From JAICJR01 sp036494715 (GTDB lineage: Bacteria > Actinomycetota > Thermoleophilia > Solirubrobacterales > Thermoleophilaceae): DNA of 64,000 nucleotides. Shown piece by piece: positions 7,850-16,114 of this stretch. Each line of letters begins with the position of its first letter. The first letter of the stretch is position 1. A program made the translations under genes and the position numbers. The notes below the pieces were generated by a model, which was not told the DNA's origin, made no database searches, and saw only the letters and a program-made list of their open reading frames with translations. The stretch is taken from contig DASXNY010000056.1 in assembly GCA_036494715.1 (NCBI GenBank), positions 29,334-93,333 on the forward strand, read 5' to 3'.

Positions 7850-9310
7850 ATGGCCGAGGGTCGTCTCACCGGACTCGATGCGTCCTTCCTCCATCTGGAG
7901 AACGGCGGCGCGCACATGCACGTGGCCGGAGTGATGCTGTTCGACGGCGAGCCGCCCGACTACGAGGCGCTCGTGGCCGCCACCGAGGCGCGCCTGCACG
8001 TCGTGCCGCGCTACCGGCAGAAGCTTGCGTTCGTGCCGCTCGGGCAGGGCCGCCCGCGCTGGGTCGACGACCCGCACCTCAACCTGCGCTACCACATCCG
8101 CCGCACGTCGCTGCCGAAGCCGGGCAGCGAGGAACAGCTGCGGGCGCTGGCAGGGCGCGTGTTCTCGCAACCGCTCGACCGCGACAAGCCGCTCTGGGAG
8201 ATGTGGCTCGTGGAGGGCGTCGAGGACGGCCCCGACGGGCCGCGCTTCGCTCTGTTCAGCAAGACCCACCACGCGCTCGTGGACGGGATCTCCGGTGTCG
8301 ACATCGTCAGCGTGATCTTCGACGCCGCGCCGGAGCCGCCCGAGTCGCTGGAGGACGCGCCGCGCTGGACGCCGCGACCCGAGCCCGCGCAGGCGCAGCT
8401 CCTGGCGGAGGCGCTGGTGGAGCGCGCCACGGTGCCCGGCGAGATCGCCCGCTCATTCCGGGCGCTCTGGCGCACACCGCGCCAGCTGGCGCGCGCGGCC
8501 GGCAGCTCCCTGGTCGGCGTCGGGGCGATGGCCTGGGCCGGGCTGCGCCCGCCGCCGCCGTCGCCCTACAACACGGAGATCGGGCCGCACCGTCGCTTCG
8601 CTTGGGTACGCGCCTCGCTCGACGACGTGAAGGCGATCAAGAACGCGCTCGGCGGGACGGTGAACGATGTGGTGCTCGCCATCGTCGCCGGCGCGCTCGG
8701 CCGACACATGGCGCGCAATGGCGCCGACCCGGTGGACACGCTGCGAGCGCTCGTGCCGGTGAGCGTGCGCAGCGAGGAGGAGCGCGGCGCGCTCGGCAAC
8801 CGTGTCGCGGCGATGATGGCTCCCCTGCCGGTGAGCGAGGACGATCCGCAGCGCCGGCTCACCACGATCGCGGCCGCGATGCAGGGCGTCAAGCGCTCAG
8901 GCCAGGCCGTGGGCGCGCAGGTACTCACCGAGCTGAGCGGGTTCGCGCCGCCGACCCTGATGGCGCAGGGCTCCCGGCTCGTCTCGACCGAGCGCTTCTT
9001 CAACCTGGTCGTTACGAACGTCCCCGGGCCGCAGTTCCCGCTCTACCTGCTCGGCCGCGAGCTGCGGGAGATCTATCCGATGGTGCCGCTCGCCAAGGGC
9101 CAGGCGCTCGGCATCGCGATCATGAGTTACAACGGGCGCATGAACTTCGGCCTGCTCGGCGATTGGGATGCGCTGCCGGACCTCGACGATCTCGCGGGCG
9201 ACCTCGAGGACTCGCTGGCGGAGCTGGCGCGTGCCGCCGGTGTCACGCTCGGTGGGCCGTCCGGCACGCGCCCAAAAGTGCCGCGCCAGCGGAGGCACGT
9301 CGCGACTTAG
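7850..9310 (+). CDS. wax ester synthase / diacylglycerol acyltransferase (WS/DGAT)
   Basis: 486 residues. The catalytic HHxxxDG motif is His140-His141-ALV-Asp145-Gly146, with the N-terminal LTGLDASFLHLE typical of the family and a C-terminal NVPGPQFPLYLLG block. It joins acyl-CoA to fatty alcohol or diacylglycerol to make storage lipids at the inner membrane face. It stands alone here, as is usual in actinobacteria carrying multiple copies. The acyl-CoA ligase at 35124 could feed it, but the distance makes that only a guess. Confidence 0.93.
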   Translation: MAEGRLTGLDASFLHLENGGAHMHVAGVMLFDGEPPDYEALVAATEARLHVVPRYRQKLAFVPLGQGRPRWVDDPHLNLRYHIRRTSLPKPGSEEQLRALAGRVFSQPLDRDKPLWEMWLVEGVEDGPDGPRFALFSKTHHALVDGISGVDIVSVIFDAAPEPPESLEDAPRWTPRPEPAQAQLLAEALVERATVPGEIARSFRALWRTPRQLARAAGSSLVGVGAMAWAGLRPPPPSPYNTEIGPHRRFAWVRASLDDVKAIKNALGGTVNDVVLAIVAGALGRHMARNGADPVDTLRALVPVSVRSEEERGALGNRVAAMMAPLPVSEDDPQRRLTTIAAAMQGVKRSGQAVGAQVLTELSGFAPPTLMAQGSRLVSTERFFNLVVTNVPGPQFPLYLLGRELREIYPMVPLAKGQALGIAIMSYNGRMNFGLLGDWDALPDLDDLAGDLEDSLAELARAAGVTLGGPSGTRPKVPRQRRHVAT

Positions 9311-9409
9311 TCAGCCTGGCGAATATCTTCGACGTCGTGCAACATGTGACGGCAGCGTCATTTTTCCTCGAAAGACCACGAGAACGCCGGCTGGCAGGGA
9401 GGCGACCGA

Positions 9410-9865
9410 ATGCATGAGCGGGTGCTCAGGGCCGCGCGCGAACTCGGCCTGAAGGTGGACATGACCAAGTTCGAGCGCCCCACGCGCACCGTCAACGAGG
9501 CGGCCGAGGCGGTGGGCTGCCAGCCCGCGCAGATCGCCAAGTCGATCGTGTTCGTGGCCGACGGCGACCCCGTGGTGGTGGTCGCGAGCGGCGCCCGGAG
9601 GATCGACCCCGACGCGCTCTGCCAGGTGCTCGACTGCGCCGAGGCGCGCCCGGCGAGCCCCGAGGAGGTGCGCGCGGCCACCGGCTTCTCGCCCGGCGGG
9701 GTGCCGCCCTTCTCGCACGGCCTCCCCGTGGTGATGGATCAGGCTCTGATCGACGAGGGACGCGTATGGGCGGCCGGCGGCGACGGGAACACGGTGTTCG
9801 AGGTCGACGCCCAGAAGCTCGCCGACTGCACCGGCGCGACGGTCGCACCGATCGGCGCCGCCTGA
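9410..9865 (+). CDS. YbaK/ProX-type aminoacyl-tRNA deacylase
   Basis: 151 residues, the stand-alone editing domain found also inside bacterial ProRS. Family marks are QIAKSIVFVADG (invariant Lys), VVVVASG and GGVPPFSHG. It hydrolyses mischarged tRNA (for example Cys- or Ala-tRNAPro). The start is supported by GGGAGG eight bases upstream. Its last 127 bases overlap the 3' end of lgt on the opposite strand. Confidence 0.85.
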   Translation: MHERVLRAARELGLKVDMTKFERPTRTVNEAAEAVGCQPAQIAKSIVFVADGDPVVVVASGARRIDPDALCQVLDCAEARPASPEEVRAATGFSPGGVPPFSHGLPVVMDQALIDEGRVWAAGGDGNTVFEVDAQKLADCTGATVAPIGAA

Positions 9866-10746
9866 TCGCGGGCGGCGCCCGAGCCGCCCTCAGCAGCCCG
9901 GCCACCCGAAGCACAGCCGCTCAGCGAGGCCAGCAGCACGGCCCCCGCCAGCAGCGCCGCCACGCGCGGCGCCCGTCTCCAGCCCCACTGGATGCGCGCG
10001 AACCAGGCGAGCCCGCCGGCGAACAGCAGGCACGCCACCCAGAAGTTGAGCCGCATGCCGAGGATGTGGTGCGCCGGGTCGACGCGCAGGAGCTCCTCCC
10101 CTATACGCGCGAGCGAGTAGCCCGACACATACAGGGCGAAGATCCCCGGCGCCCGCACCGTCCGCCGCTTCCACAGCCACACGAGCGCCGCCGCCAAGAG
10201 CAGGTTCCAGATCAGCTCGTAGAGGAAGGTCGGGTGAAAGGTCGTGTACTGGAGGTAGCGCTCCGGGCGGTGGTCCGGGTCGATCCGCAACCCCCATGGC
10301 AGGGAGGTGGGGCCGCCGAACAGCTCCTGGTTGAACCAGTTGCCAATACGGCCAATCGCCTGCGCCACGAGCAGCCCCGGCGCCGCCGCATCCATGAAGG
10401 CCGGGATGTCCGCCCCGCGCCGGCGCAGCACCCACAGCCCGCCGAGCACGCCGCCGGCGATGCCGCCCCAGATGCCGAGCCCGCCGTCCCAGATCGCGAA
10501 CGGACCCCACCAGTGGTGCGGCGCCTCGCTCCAGCTCGTGATCAGGAAGTAGAGCCGCCCGCCGATCAGCCCAGCCGGGAAGCCGACGAGCGCCACCTCG
10601 TAGACCAGCTCGCGCTGGCCGCCGCGGGACTCCCACAGCCGCCGCGTGACCAAAATCGCGGCGAGCACGGCGAACACGTACATGAGCCCGTACGCGTGCA
10701 GCGCGAGCGGGCCGAGGTGGATGCCGTTGCTCGATGGGCTTGGGAT
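9739..10746 (-). CDS. lgt: prolipoprotein diacylglyceryl transferase, unusual start
   Basis: Seven membrane segments and the Lgt signature IGRIGNWFNQELFGG, with HPTFLYELIWNLLL and SGYSLARIGEELLR, identify the enzyme that adds diacylglycerol to lipobox cysteines. The conserved N-terminus IPSPSSNGIHLGPLALHAYG is encoded upstream of the first in-frame ATG (10683), but no ATG, GTG or TTG precedes it before an in-frame stop. An ATC (10746) with GGAG ten bases ahead and a CTG (10755) are the only options. I give 10746 as the most likely 5' limit. The C-terminal tail (LLASLSGCASGG onward, about 60 residues) is atypical and overlaps the ybaK-like gene antisense. Confidence 0.82.
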   Translation of the reverse strand: MPSPSSNGIHLGPLALHAYGLMYVFAVLAAILVTRRLWESRGGQRELVYEVALVGFPAGLIGGRLYFLITSWSEAPHHWWGPFAIWDGGLGIWGGIAGGVLGGLWVLRRRGADIPAFMDAAAPGLLVAQAIGRIGNWFNQELFGGPTSLPWGLRIDPDHRPERYLQYTTFHPTFLYELIWNLLLAAALVWLWKRRTVRAPGIFALYVSGYSLARIGEELLRVDPAHHILGMRLNFWVACLLFAGGLAWFARIQWGWRRAPRVAALLAGAVLLASLSGCASGGRAAEGGSGAARDQAAPIGATVAPVQSASFWASTSNTVFPSPPAAHTRPSSIRA

Positions 10747-10907
10747 CGAGGCCAGGCTCCGATTGTGGCATCAGGACGGTCGCGGGAGCTGCGCTCCCCC
10801 GCTTGGGCGAGCCCGCGTACCGCGCCTCGGATCCACGCCCCCTGCTTGGGTTGGTTTTGCGCCCCGTATGGCCGGGAACACGAACAACCGTGACGGGTCA
10901 GCGGGAC

Positions 10908-11282
10908 ATGCTCGAACTACGACCGGATCCATCGGAACTCGCCCGAATGCGGGAATTTATCCGTCGGCGTGCCGCCGAGCACGACATGGACCAGGCCGAC
11001 TCCTTCCAGGCGCAGCTGGTGGCCACCGAAGCCGTGACCAACGCCATGCGCCACGGGGCGACCGAGGATGCGACGCCGATCTCCGTCACGTGCCTGTGGC
11101 GGGACGACGGGTTGACCATCGTGGTCGGCGATCGCGGCCGTTTCCGTCACCGCGAGCGCTCTGCGCCCGACGCGACGGGTGGCCGGGGCATGAGCCTTAT
11201 CGAGAAGCTCACGCGACGCTTCGATCTCGAAACGAGCGAAAACGGCACCAAGCTGCGGATGCTCATCGGCGGCGTGGTCTGA
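10908..11282 (+). CDS. RsbW/SpoIIAB-like histidine kinase-type ATPase (anti-sigma kinase)
   Basis: 124 residues, a stand-alone HATPase domain. The N box is ATEAVTNAMRHG, the D box VVGDRGRF, the lid GGRGMSLIEKL and the G3 box NGTKLRM, so the Bergerat ATP site is complete. Such proteins phosphorylate anti-sigma antagonists (STAS) and bind sigma factors of the SigB/SigF group; no partner is encoded nearby. ATG 10908 chosen; GTG 10890 is an alternative six codons upstream. Divergent from lgt. Confidence 0.82.
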   Translation: MLELRPDPSELARMREFIRRRAAEHDMDQADSFQAQLVATEAVTNAMRHGATEDATPISVTCLWRDDGLTIVVGDRGRFRHRERSAPDATGGRGMSLIEKLTRRFDLETSENGTKLRMLIGGVV

Positions 11283-11318
11283 CTCCTTAGCGGCTTCGCG
11301 GCTCGCCATACTGGAGCT

Positions 11319-13052
11319 ATGAGCGATGAGCTCCTCACCGCGGCGTTGGCCCAGATCAACCCGACCGTCGGCGATCTCGAGGGCAACGCGGCAAAGATCC
11401 GCGAGGGCCTTGCGCGCGCCAAGGAGGCGGGCGCCCAGCTCGTGGTCTTCCCCGAGCTCGTGCTCACGGGCTACCCACCCGAGGACCTGCTGCTGAAGAC
11501 GGACTTCCTGGACGCCACCGAGCGCGTGCTGGCAGCGCTTGCGAGCGAAGTCAAGGACATCGTCGCCCTGGTGGGCTACCCGGAGCGCGCCGACGACGTC
11601 TACAACTCGGCGGCGGTGCTTGCCGACGGCCGGGTCGCCGGCGTCTACCGCAAGATCTACCTGCCCAACTACAGCGTCTTCGACGAGCAGCGCTACTTCC
11701 AGTCGGGCAACGAGGGCGGCCTAATCGAGGTCAACGGCGTCCCGATCGGCCTCACGGTCTGCGAGGACATCTGGGAGCCAGGCCCCCCGGCCACCGACGA
11801 GGCGCTCGCGGGCGCGCGGGTGGTGGTGAACCTGTCGGCGTCGCCGTATCACGCGGGCAAGGGCCTCGAGCGCGAGGCGATGCTCGTGCAGCGCGCCCGT
11901 GACAGCAACGTGGCCGTGCTCTTCTGCAACATGGTGGGCGGCCAGGACGAGCTCGTGTTCGACGGCCACAGCGTGGCGATCGACGTGAATGGCGACGTGA
12001 TCGCGCGGGCGCCGCAGTTCCAGGAGTCGCTCACCCTGTGCACGCTCGATCCGAGCGCGATCTTCGCCCGCCGGCTGCAGGACGCGCGCCACCGCCCCGC
12101 GGTCCGGCGCGGCGCGGGCCTCGGGGTGCGCACGCTGGCGCGGCTCGAGGTGCCGGAGAGCCGCGCGGGCGAGGTCGGCGGGACGGTGGCGGAGGTGCTC
12201 GGGCCCGAGGAGGAGCTCTACCGCGCGCTCGAGCTAGGCGTGCGCGACTACGTGGACAAGAACGGCTTCTCGCGCGTGGTGGTGGCCCTCTCGGGCGGCA
12301 TCGACTCGGCGCTGGTGGCGCTGGTGGCGGTGGACGCGCTGGGGGCGGACCGCGTGACGTTCGTGTCGATGCCCTCGCCCTACTCGTCCGAGGGCACGCG
12401 CTCCGACGCGCACGCGATCGCGGAGAACCTCGGCTCGCGGTTCCTCGAACTGGGGATCGAGGATGCGATGCACGGCTTCGACGAGCTGCTCAAGCCAGCG
12501 TTCAACGGCACGGAGCCCGACATCACCGAGGAGAACCTTCAGGCGCGCATCCGCGGCAACATCGTGATGGCGCTCTCCAACAAGTTCGGCTGGCTCGTGC
12601 TCACCACCGGCAACAAGTCCGAGATGTCGGTTGGCTACGCCACGCTCTACGGGGACATGGCGGGCGGCTTCGGGGTGCTCAAGGACGTCTTCAAGGGCGA
12701 CGTCTACAAGCTCGTCCGCTGGCGCAACGAGACGGCGGGGCGCGAGCTCGTACCGGCGTCGGTGCTCGACCGGCCGCCATCGGCCGAGCTGCGCTACGAG
12801 CAGCGCGACGCCGACTCGCTGCCGCCCTACGACGTGCTCGACCCGATCCTCGAGGCCTACGTCGAGCACGACCTCGACGCCGACGAGATCGTCCGCCAGG
12901 GGTTCGAGCGAGACGATGTCGAGCGCGTGATCCGGCTGGTCGACCTGGCGGAATACAAGCGCCGGCAGGCGCCGCCCGGCGTCCGCGTGTCCACGAAGGC
13001 ATTCGGACGCGACCGGCGCCTGCCGATCACCAACCGCTTTCGCGGCAGCTAG
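11319..13052 (+). CDS. nadE: glutamine-dependent NAD+ synthetase
   Basis: 577 residues, two domains. The N-terminal nitrilase-type amidase has Glu46, Lys112 (YRKIYLPNY) and Cys148 (LTVCEDIWEP). The C-terminal synthetase has the PP-loop ALSGGIDSALVAL and TTGNKSEMSVGYATLYGDMAGG. It makes NAD from deamido-NAD, ATP and glutamine-derived ammonia. Full length and undamaged. The next gene on the other strand (mscL) ends 13 bases after it. Confidence 0.96.
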   Translation: MSDELLTAALAQINPTVGDLEGNAAKIREGLARAKEAGAQLVVFPELVLTGYPPEDLLLKTDFLDATERVLAALASEVKDIVALVGYPERADDVYNSAAVLADGRVAGVYRKIYLPNYSVFDEQRYFQSGNEGGLIEVNGVPIGLTVCEDIWEPGPPATDEALAGARVVVNLSASPYHAGKGLEREAMLVQRARDSNVAVLFCNMVGGQDELVFDGHSVAIDVNGDVIARAPQFQESLTLCTLDPSAIFARRLQDARHRPAVRRGAGLGVRTLARLEVPESRAGEVGGTVAEVLGPEEELYRALELGVRDYVDKNGFSRVVVALSGGIDSALVALVAVDALGADRVTFVSMPSPYSSEGTRSDAHAIAENLGSRFLELGIEDAMHGFDELLKPAFNGTEPDITEENLQARIRGNIVMALSNKFGWLVLTTGNKSEMSVGYATLYGDMAGGFGVLKDVFKGDVYKLVRWRNETAGRELVPASVLDRPPSAELRYEQRDADSLPPYDVLDPILEAYVEHDLDADEIVRQGFERDDVERVIRLVDLAEYKRRQAPPGVRVSTKAFGRDRRLPITNRFRGS

Positions 13053-13064
13053 CCCCTGGTCCAG

Positions 13065-13493
13065 TCAGGCGGCGGCGCCGACCTCGGCCGTGCAGAAGGC
13101 GCAGCGACGCGCCCTTGCCGGGATGTCGCTCAGGCACTCCGGGCACGAACGCACGGCCTCGTCCACCGGCGGCTCCGTGCGACGCCGCGCCATCAGCGCG
13201 TTCACCGGAACCACCACGAAGTAGAAGACCGCGGCGGCGATCGTGAGGAACGCGAATATCGCGTTCAGGAAGTGGCCGTAGCGGAACACGCTGCCGTTGA
13301 TCGTGAAGGTGAGGCCCGAGAAGTCCGGCTTGCCGAAGATCGCGGCGATGATCGGCGTGATGAGATCCGCCACGAGCGCGGCGACGAGCGCGCCGAACGC
13401 GGCCCCGATCACGACCGCGACGGCCAGATCGACGACGTTGCCCCTCAGCAGGAAGGCCTTGAAGTCCTTGAGCATGAGATTTTGGTTCGCCAT
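13065..13493 (-). CDS. mscL: large-conductance mechanosensitive channel with C-terminal zinc ribbon
   Basis: 142 residues. MscL core: amphipathic N-helix LKDFKAFLLRGNVVDLAVAV, pore helix TM1 with the AxxxGxxxxG-type packing, periplasmic loop, and TM2 (IFAFLTIAAAVFYFVVV). Instead of the usual C-terminal charged helical bundle it ends with a zinc-ribbon-like pair of knuckles, Cys117/120 and Cys131/134, spaced by SDIPARARR. It gates at high membrane tension to relieve osmotic downshock. Its start faces the thioesterase gene stop by 16 bases, same strand. Confidence 0.9.
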   Translation of the reverse strand: MANQNLMLKDFKAFLLRGNVVDLAVAVVIGAAFGALVAALVADLITPIIAAIFGKPDFSGLTFTINGSVFRYGHFLNAIFAFLTIAAAVFYFVVVPVNALMARRRTEPPVDEAVRSCPECLSDIPARARRCAFCTAEVGAAA

Positions 13494-13508
13494 GGCAGGC
13501 GAAAATCC

Positions 13509-13940
13509 TTAGTGCCGAGGCGCCCGAACCGCGATGGTCACGCGCGCGAGCGCGCAGAGCCTGCCGTCGTCGTCCGTGAACTCGCACTCCCAGACCCAGG
13601 TGGTGCGCCCACGGTGGCGCGCGCGGCAGTCGGCGTAGACCGTGCCCTCGGTGATCGGGCGCAGAAAGCTCGTGTCGTTCTGCTGCCCGCTCACGATCAT
13701 CCCCTCGCCCTGGCGGGCGAACCAGGTGCCGGCCGAGCAGAGCCCCTCGGCCATCGCCGCGTACACCCCGCCGTGCACCAGACCGAGCTCCTGCTTGACC
13801 CGGTCGGTGACCGGCACGAGCCCCTTTACGAAGCCGTCTCCGTGCTCGGTGAGCTCGATCCCGAGAGTGGTGTGGAGGGTCTCCTTCGGAAAGTCTTCGT
13901 CGGCAAGCACGCGCGGCAGGTTACCCTTCTGCCTGCTCAT
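13509..13940 (-). CDS. hotdog-fold acyl-CoA thioesterase, PaaI-like
   Basis: 143 residues with the hotdog signature GLVHGGVYAAMAEGL (HGG turn with the helix), FLRPITEGTVYADCRARHRGRTTWVWECE and a closing beta strand. It resembles PaaI/YbgC-type thioesterases acting on aryl- or acyl-CoA. ATG 13940 (MSRQKGN) is chosen; ATG 13946 is two codons upstream. Its start codon overlaps, on the opposite strand, that of the HTH/RskA-like gene at 13939, so the two promoters must lie inside each other's coding sequence or act leaderless. Confidence 0.8.
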   Translation of the reverse strand: MSRQKGNLPRVLADEDFPKETLHTTLGIELTEHGDGFVKGLVPVTDRVKQELGLVHGGVYAAMAEGLCSAGTWFARQGEGMIVSGQQNDTSFLRPITEGTVYADCRARHRGRTTWVWECEFTDDDGRLCALARVTIAVRAPRH

Positions 13941-15021
13941 GGCCACTTTCGATCAGCTTCCAGCTGAGCAACGGGCCATTCTCGAGCTGGTTGTGGGGAG
14001 GGGACAGACCTACGACGAGCTGTCGGGAATGCTCGGCATGCCGACCGCGCGGGTGCGCGAGCTCGCCCGCGAGGCGCTCGGCGATCTGGCGCCGGCGACC
14101 GCCGCACGCGTGGACGGCGACTGGCGCGGCCAGATCGCCGACTATGTGCTCGGGCAGCAGACCGGGCCCGAGGCGACCGCCACCAAGGGCCATCTCAAGC
14201 GCTCCGAGCCGGCGCGCGCGTGGGCGTACTCGTTGCTCGACTCGCTCGGGCACCTGTACCCCAACGGCAGCATTCCCGAGATCCCCGAGGCGGATGGAAG
14301 CGCTCCAGCCGCGGTGGCGCCTCCACCGGCAGCGGAGCCCGTGGCGGCCGAGCCAGAGCCAGAGCCTGCGCCAGAGCCGGAACCTGCACCCGCGAAGACC
14401 CGCGTGCAGCCACCGCCCGAGGCCCCCGCTCCCACGCGCGTACGCTCGGGGGCGGGCGCGGGGCTGTCTCCCGCCGCGCAGTCGATCGTGCGGCGCCGCA
14501 GGATCATCGGCGGCGCGCTGGGTGTGGCGGTGCTGGTGGTGGTGATCCTGCTGATCACGGGTGTCTTCAGCGGCGGTGGCGGCGACAAGAAGACGGCCTC
14601 TTCCACCACCACGACGGGCGGAGTGGCCACGCGCCTCGTGAGCGAAGGCGTGCTGAAGGCGGAGAACGGCGGCAAGGGCACCGGCATCGCCGTGGTGCTC
14701 CAGCAGGGCAAGCAGCACCAGCTCGTGGTGCAGGCCACCAAGCTCGAGCCCACCGACAAGAAGACCGCGTACGAGGTGTGGCTCTACAACTCTCAGAGCG
14801 ACGCCTCGCCGCTCGGCGCGCAGTTCACCGACCAGCAGGGCAACCTGCAGGGCCGCGGGGCCGTACCCGCCAACTACACGAAGTTCAAGTACGTCGTGCT
14901 CTCCCGCGAGGCGGTGGGCTCGAACCCGAGGACGCCCTCGAAGGTCCTGATGCGGGCCCAGCTCAAGCCGATCCCAGCCGACCAGCAGACCACCACTGGC
15001 ACCACCCCGGGCGGCGGCTAG
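13939..15021 (+). CDS. membrane-spanning regulator: sigma-70 region-4-like HTH plus RskA-like extracytoplasmic domain
   Basis: 360 residues. Residues 1-50 read as a sigma region 4-type helix-turn-helix (LPAEQRAILELVVGRG then YDELSGMLGMPTARVRELAREA). After a helical segment comes a Pro/Glu-rich linker (120-165), one membrane span (about 189-209) and an outer domain. The outer domain contains YEVWLYNS, a DQQGNLQG turn and SREAVGSNPRTPSKVLMRAQL, which resembles the C-terminal domain of anti-sigma-K factor RskA. It therefore looks like a one-piece transmembrane regulator, with DNA- or polymerase-binding inside and sensing outside. No sigma factor gene is adjacent. Confidence 0.68.
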   Translation: MATFDQLPAEQRAILELVVGRGQTYDELSGMLGMPTARVRELAREALGDLAPATAARVDGDWRGQIADYVLGQQTGPEATATKGHLKRSEPARAWAYSLLDSLGHLYPNGSIPEIPEADGSAPAAVAPPPAAEPVAAEPEPEPAPEPEPAPAKTRVQPPPEAPAPTRVRSGAGAGLSPAAQSIVRRRRIIGGALGVAVLVVVILLITGVFSGGGGDKKTASSTTTTGGVATRLVSEGVLKAENGGKGTGIAVVLQQGKQHQLVVQATKLEPTDKKTAYEVWLYNSQSDASPLGAQFTDQQGNLQGRGAVPANYTKFKYVVLSREAVGSNPRTPSKVLMRAQLKPIPADQQTTTGTTPGGG

Positions 15022-16110
15022 CGAGCTCCCGGCGCCCGCCGCGCCAGCAGCGCCAGCACGAGCGCCAGCCCGGCCACGCCCGCCAGGGCGGCTCTGAGCG
15101 TGGTGGCGTTGGCGGCCACGCCCACCGCGGCGGGACCGAGCAGGAAGCCGAGGTAGGCGACGCTGGTGACCACGGACACCGCGCTGCCGCGTCGTTCGGG
15201 CCGCGCCCCGCGCCCGCCGATGGCGATCAGCGTGGGCGCGCAGATCGAGGTGCCCAGGCCCGCGGCCGCGATCCCCACGAGCGCCACGCCGGGCGACGAG
15301 GCAGTGGCGGCCAGGGCGGTACCGGCGGCCGCCAGCGACGCCGCGCCCGTCAGCAGCAGGCGCTCCGGCGCGCGCAGCGCCTGGCCGCCGATCCGCCCAG
15401 CGGCGGCGGACGCCGCGAACAGGGCGGGCGCGGCGGCCGAGAGCGCCGCCGAGGCGCCCAGCGTGGACTGCATGTGCACGGCGCCCCACGTCTGCCACGA
15501 GCCCTCCACGAAGAACGCGAGCGCGCAGAGGCCGCCCAGCGCCACCAGCGGCCAAGGGGCGCTCAGCAGGTCGCGCAGGCGCGGCGCCTCCTCGCGGCTC
15601 GGCGGAGCGGGGTCCAGCAGCAGCGTGGCGAGCGCCGCCGCCAGCACGAGTCCCGACGCCAGGCCGAACACGCCGGCGGGGCTCGCGCCCGCTGCCCGCA
15701 GGCCGCCCGCGCACAGAGCGGAGCTGACGGCGGCCAGCGAGAAGACCCCGTGCGCCAGTCGCAGCACGGGCGGCCCGACGGCCTCGGAGCGCACGCCCTC
15801 GGCGTTGATGGCCACATCGAGCGAGCCGGACGCCGCTCCGAGCAGCAGCAGTGCGGCGGCGAGCGCCAGCGGGGAGCGGGCCAGCGCGGGCAGGAAGCCG
15901 CAGCCCGCGAACACGACCGTGATGCCGGGCAGGACCCCGCGCCCGCGGCCCGACGCCGATGCAGAACAGCGCGGCGCCCAGCGCGGCGTCGCTCGCGCCT
16001 GCGTGCGCCTTCACGGCCGGCAGCTCGGCGCCCCAGCTCCCCCAGAAGATGCCGAGGGCCGCGAAGCCCGTCAGCGCCCGAGCCCGGCCCGGCTTACGGG
16101 CCGCCTCCAC
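15018..16110 (-). pseudogene. MFS transporter (YbjJ-like), broken by a frame-shifting deletion
   Basis: The N-terminus reads MEAARKPGRARALTGFAALG through ALGAALFCIGVG from ATG 16110. The rest (VVFAGCGFLPALARSPL to the C-terminus at 15018, ten or so membrane segments) lies in the +1 frame. The break is near 15930-15960. Compared with the family, the TM2-TM3 loop that should carry MFS motif A (GxLaDRxG) is missing, so this is a deletion of some 40-50 bases rather than a single-base slip. The sequence at the junction is extremely GC-rich, so an assembly collapse is possible. Confidence 0.72.
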
Positions 16111-16114
16111 GCGG

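Noticed and set aside
9347..9360. TGACG-N4-CGTCA dyad before the ybaK-like gene
   Set aside because: Arms of five bases are expected by chance in GC-rich DNA and no second element supports it.
9890..10771. Frame starting MPQSEPGL in the lgt region
   Set aside because: Shadow of lgt in another frame, without membrane segments. Kept only as a hint of a possible indel near the lgt start.
13921..16110. Very long minus-strand frame (729 codons) spanning the regulator and the MFS gene
   Set aside because: Only its first 60 codons resemble a protein (MFS N-terminus); the rest is antisense to the HTH/RskA-like gene.
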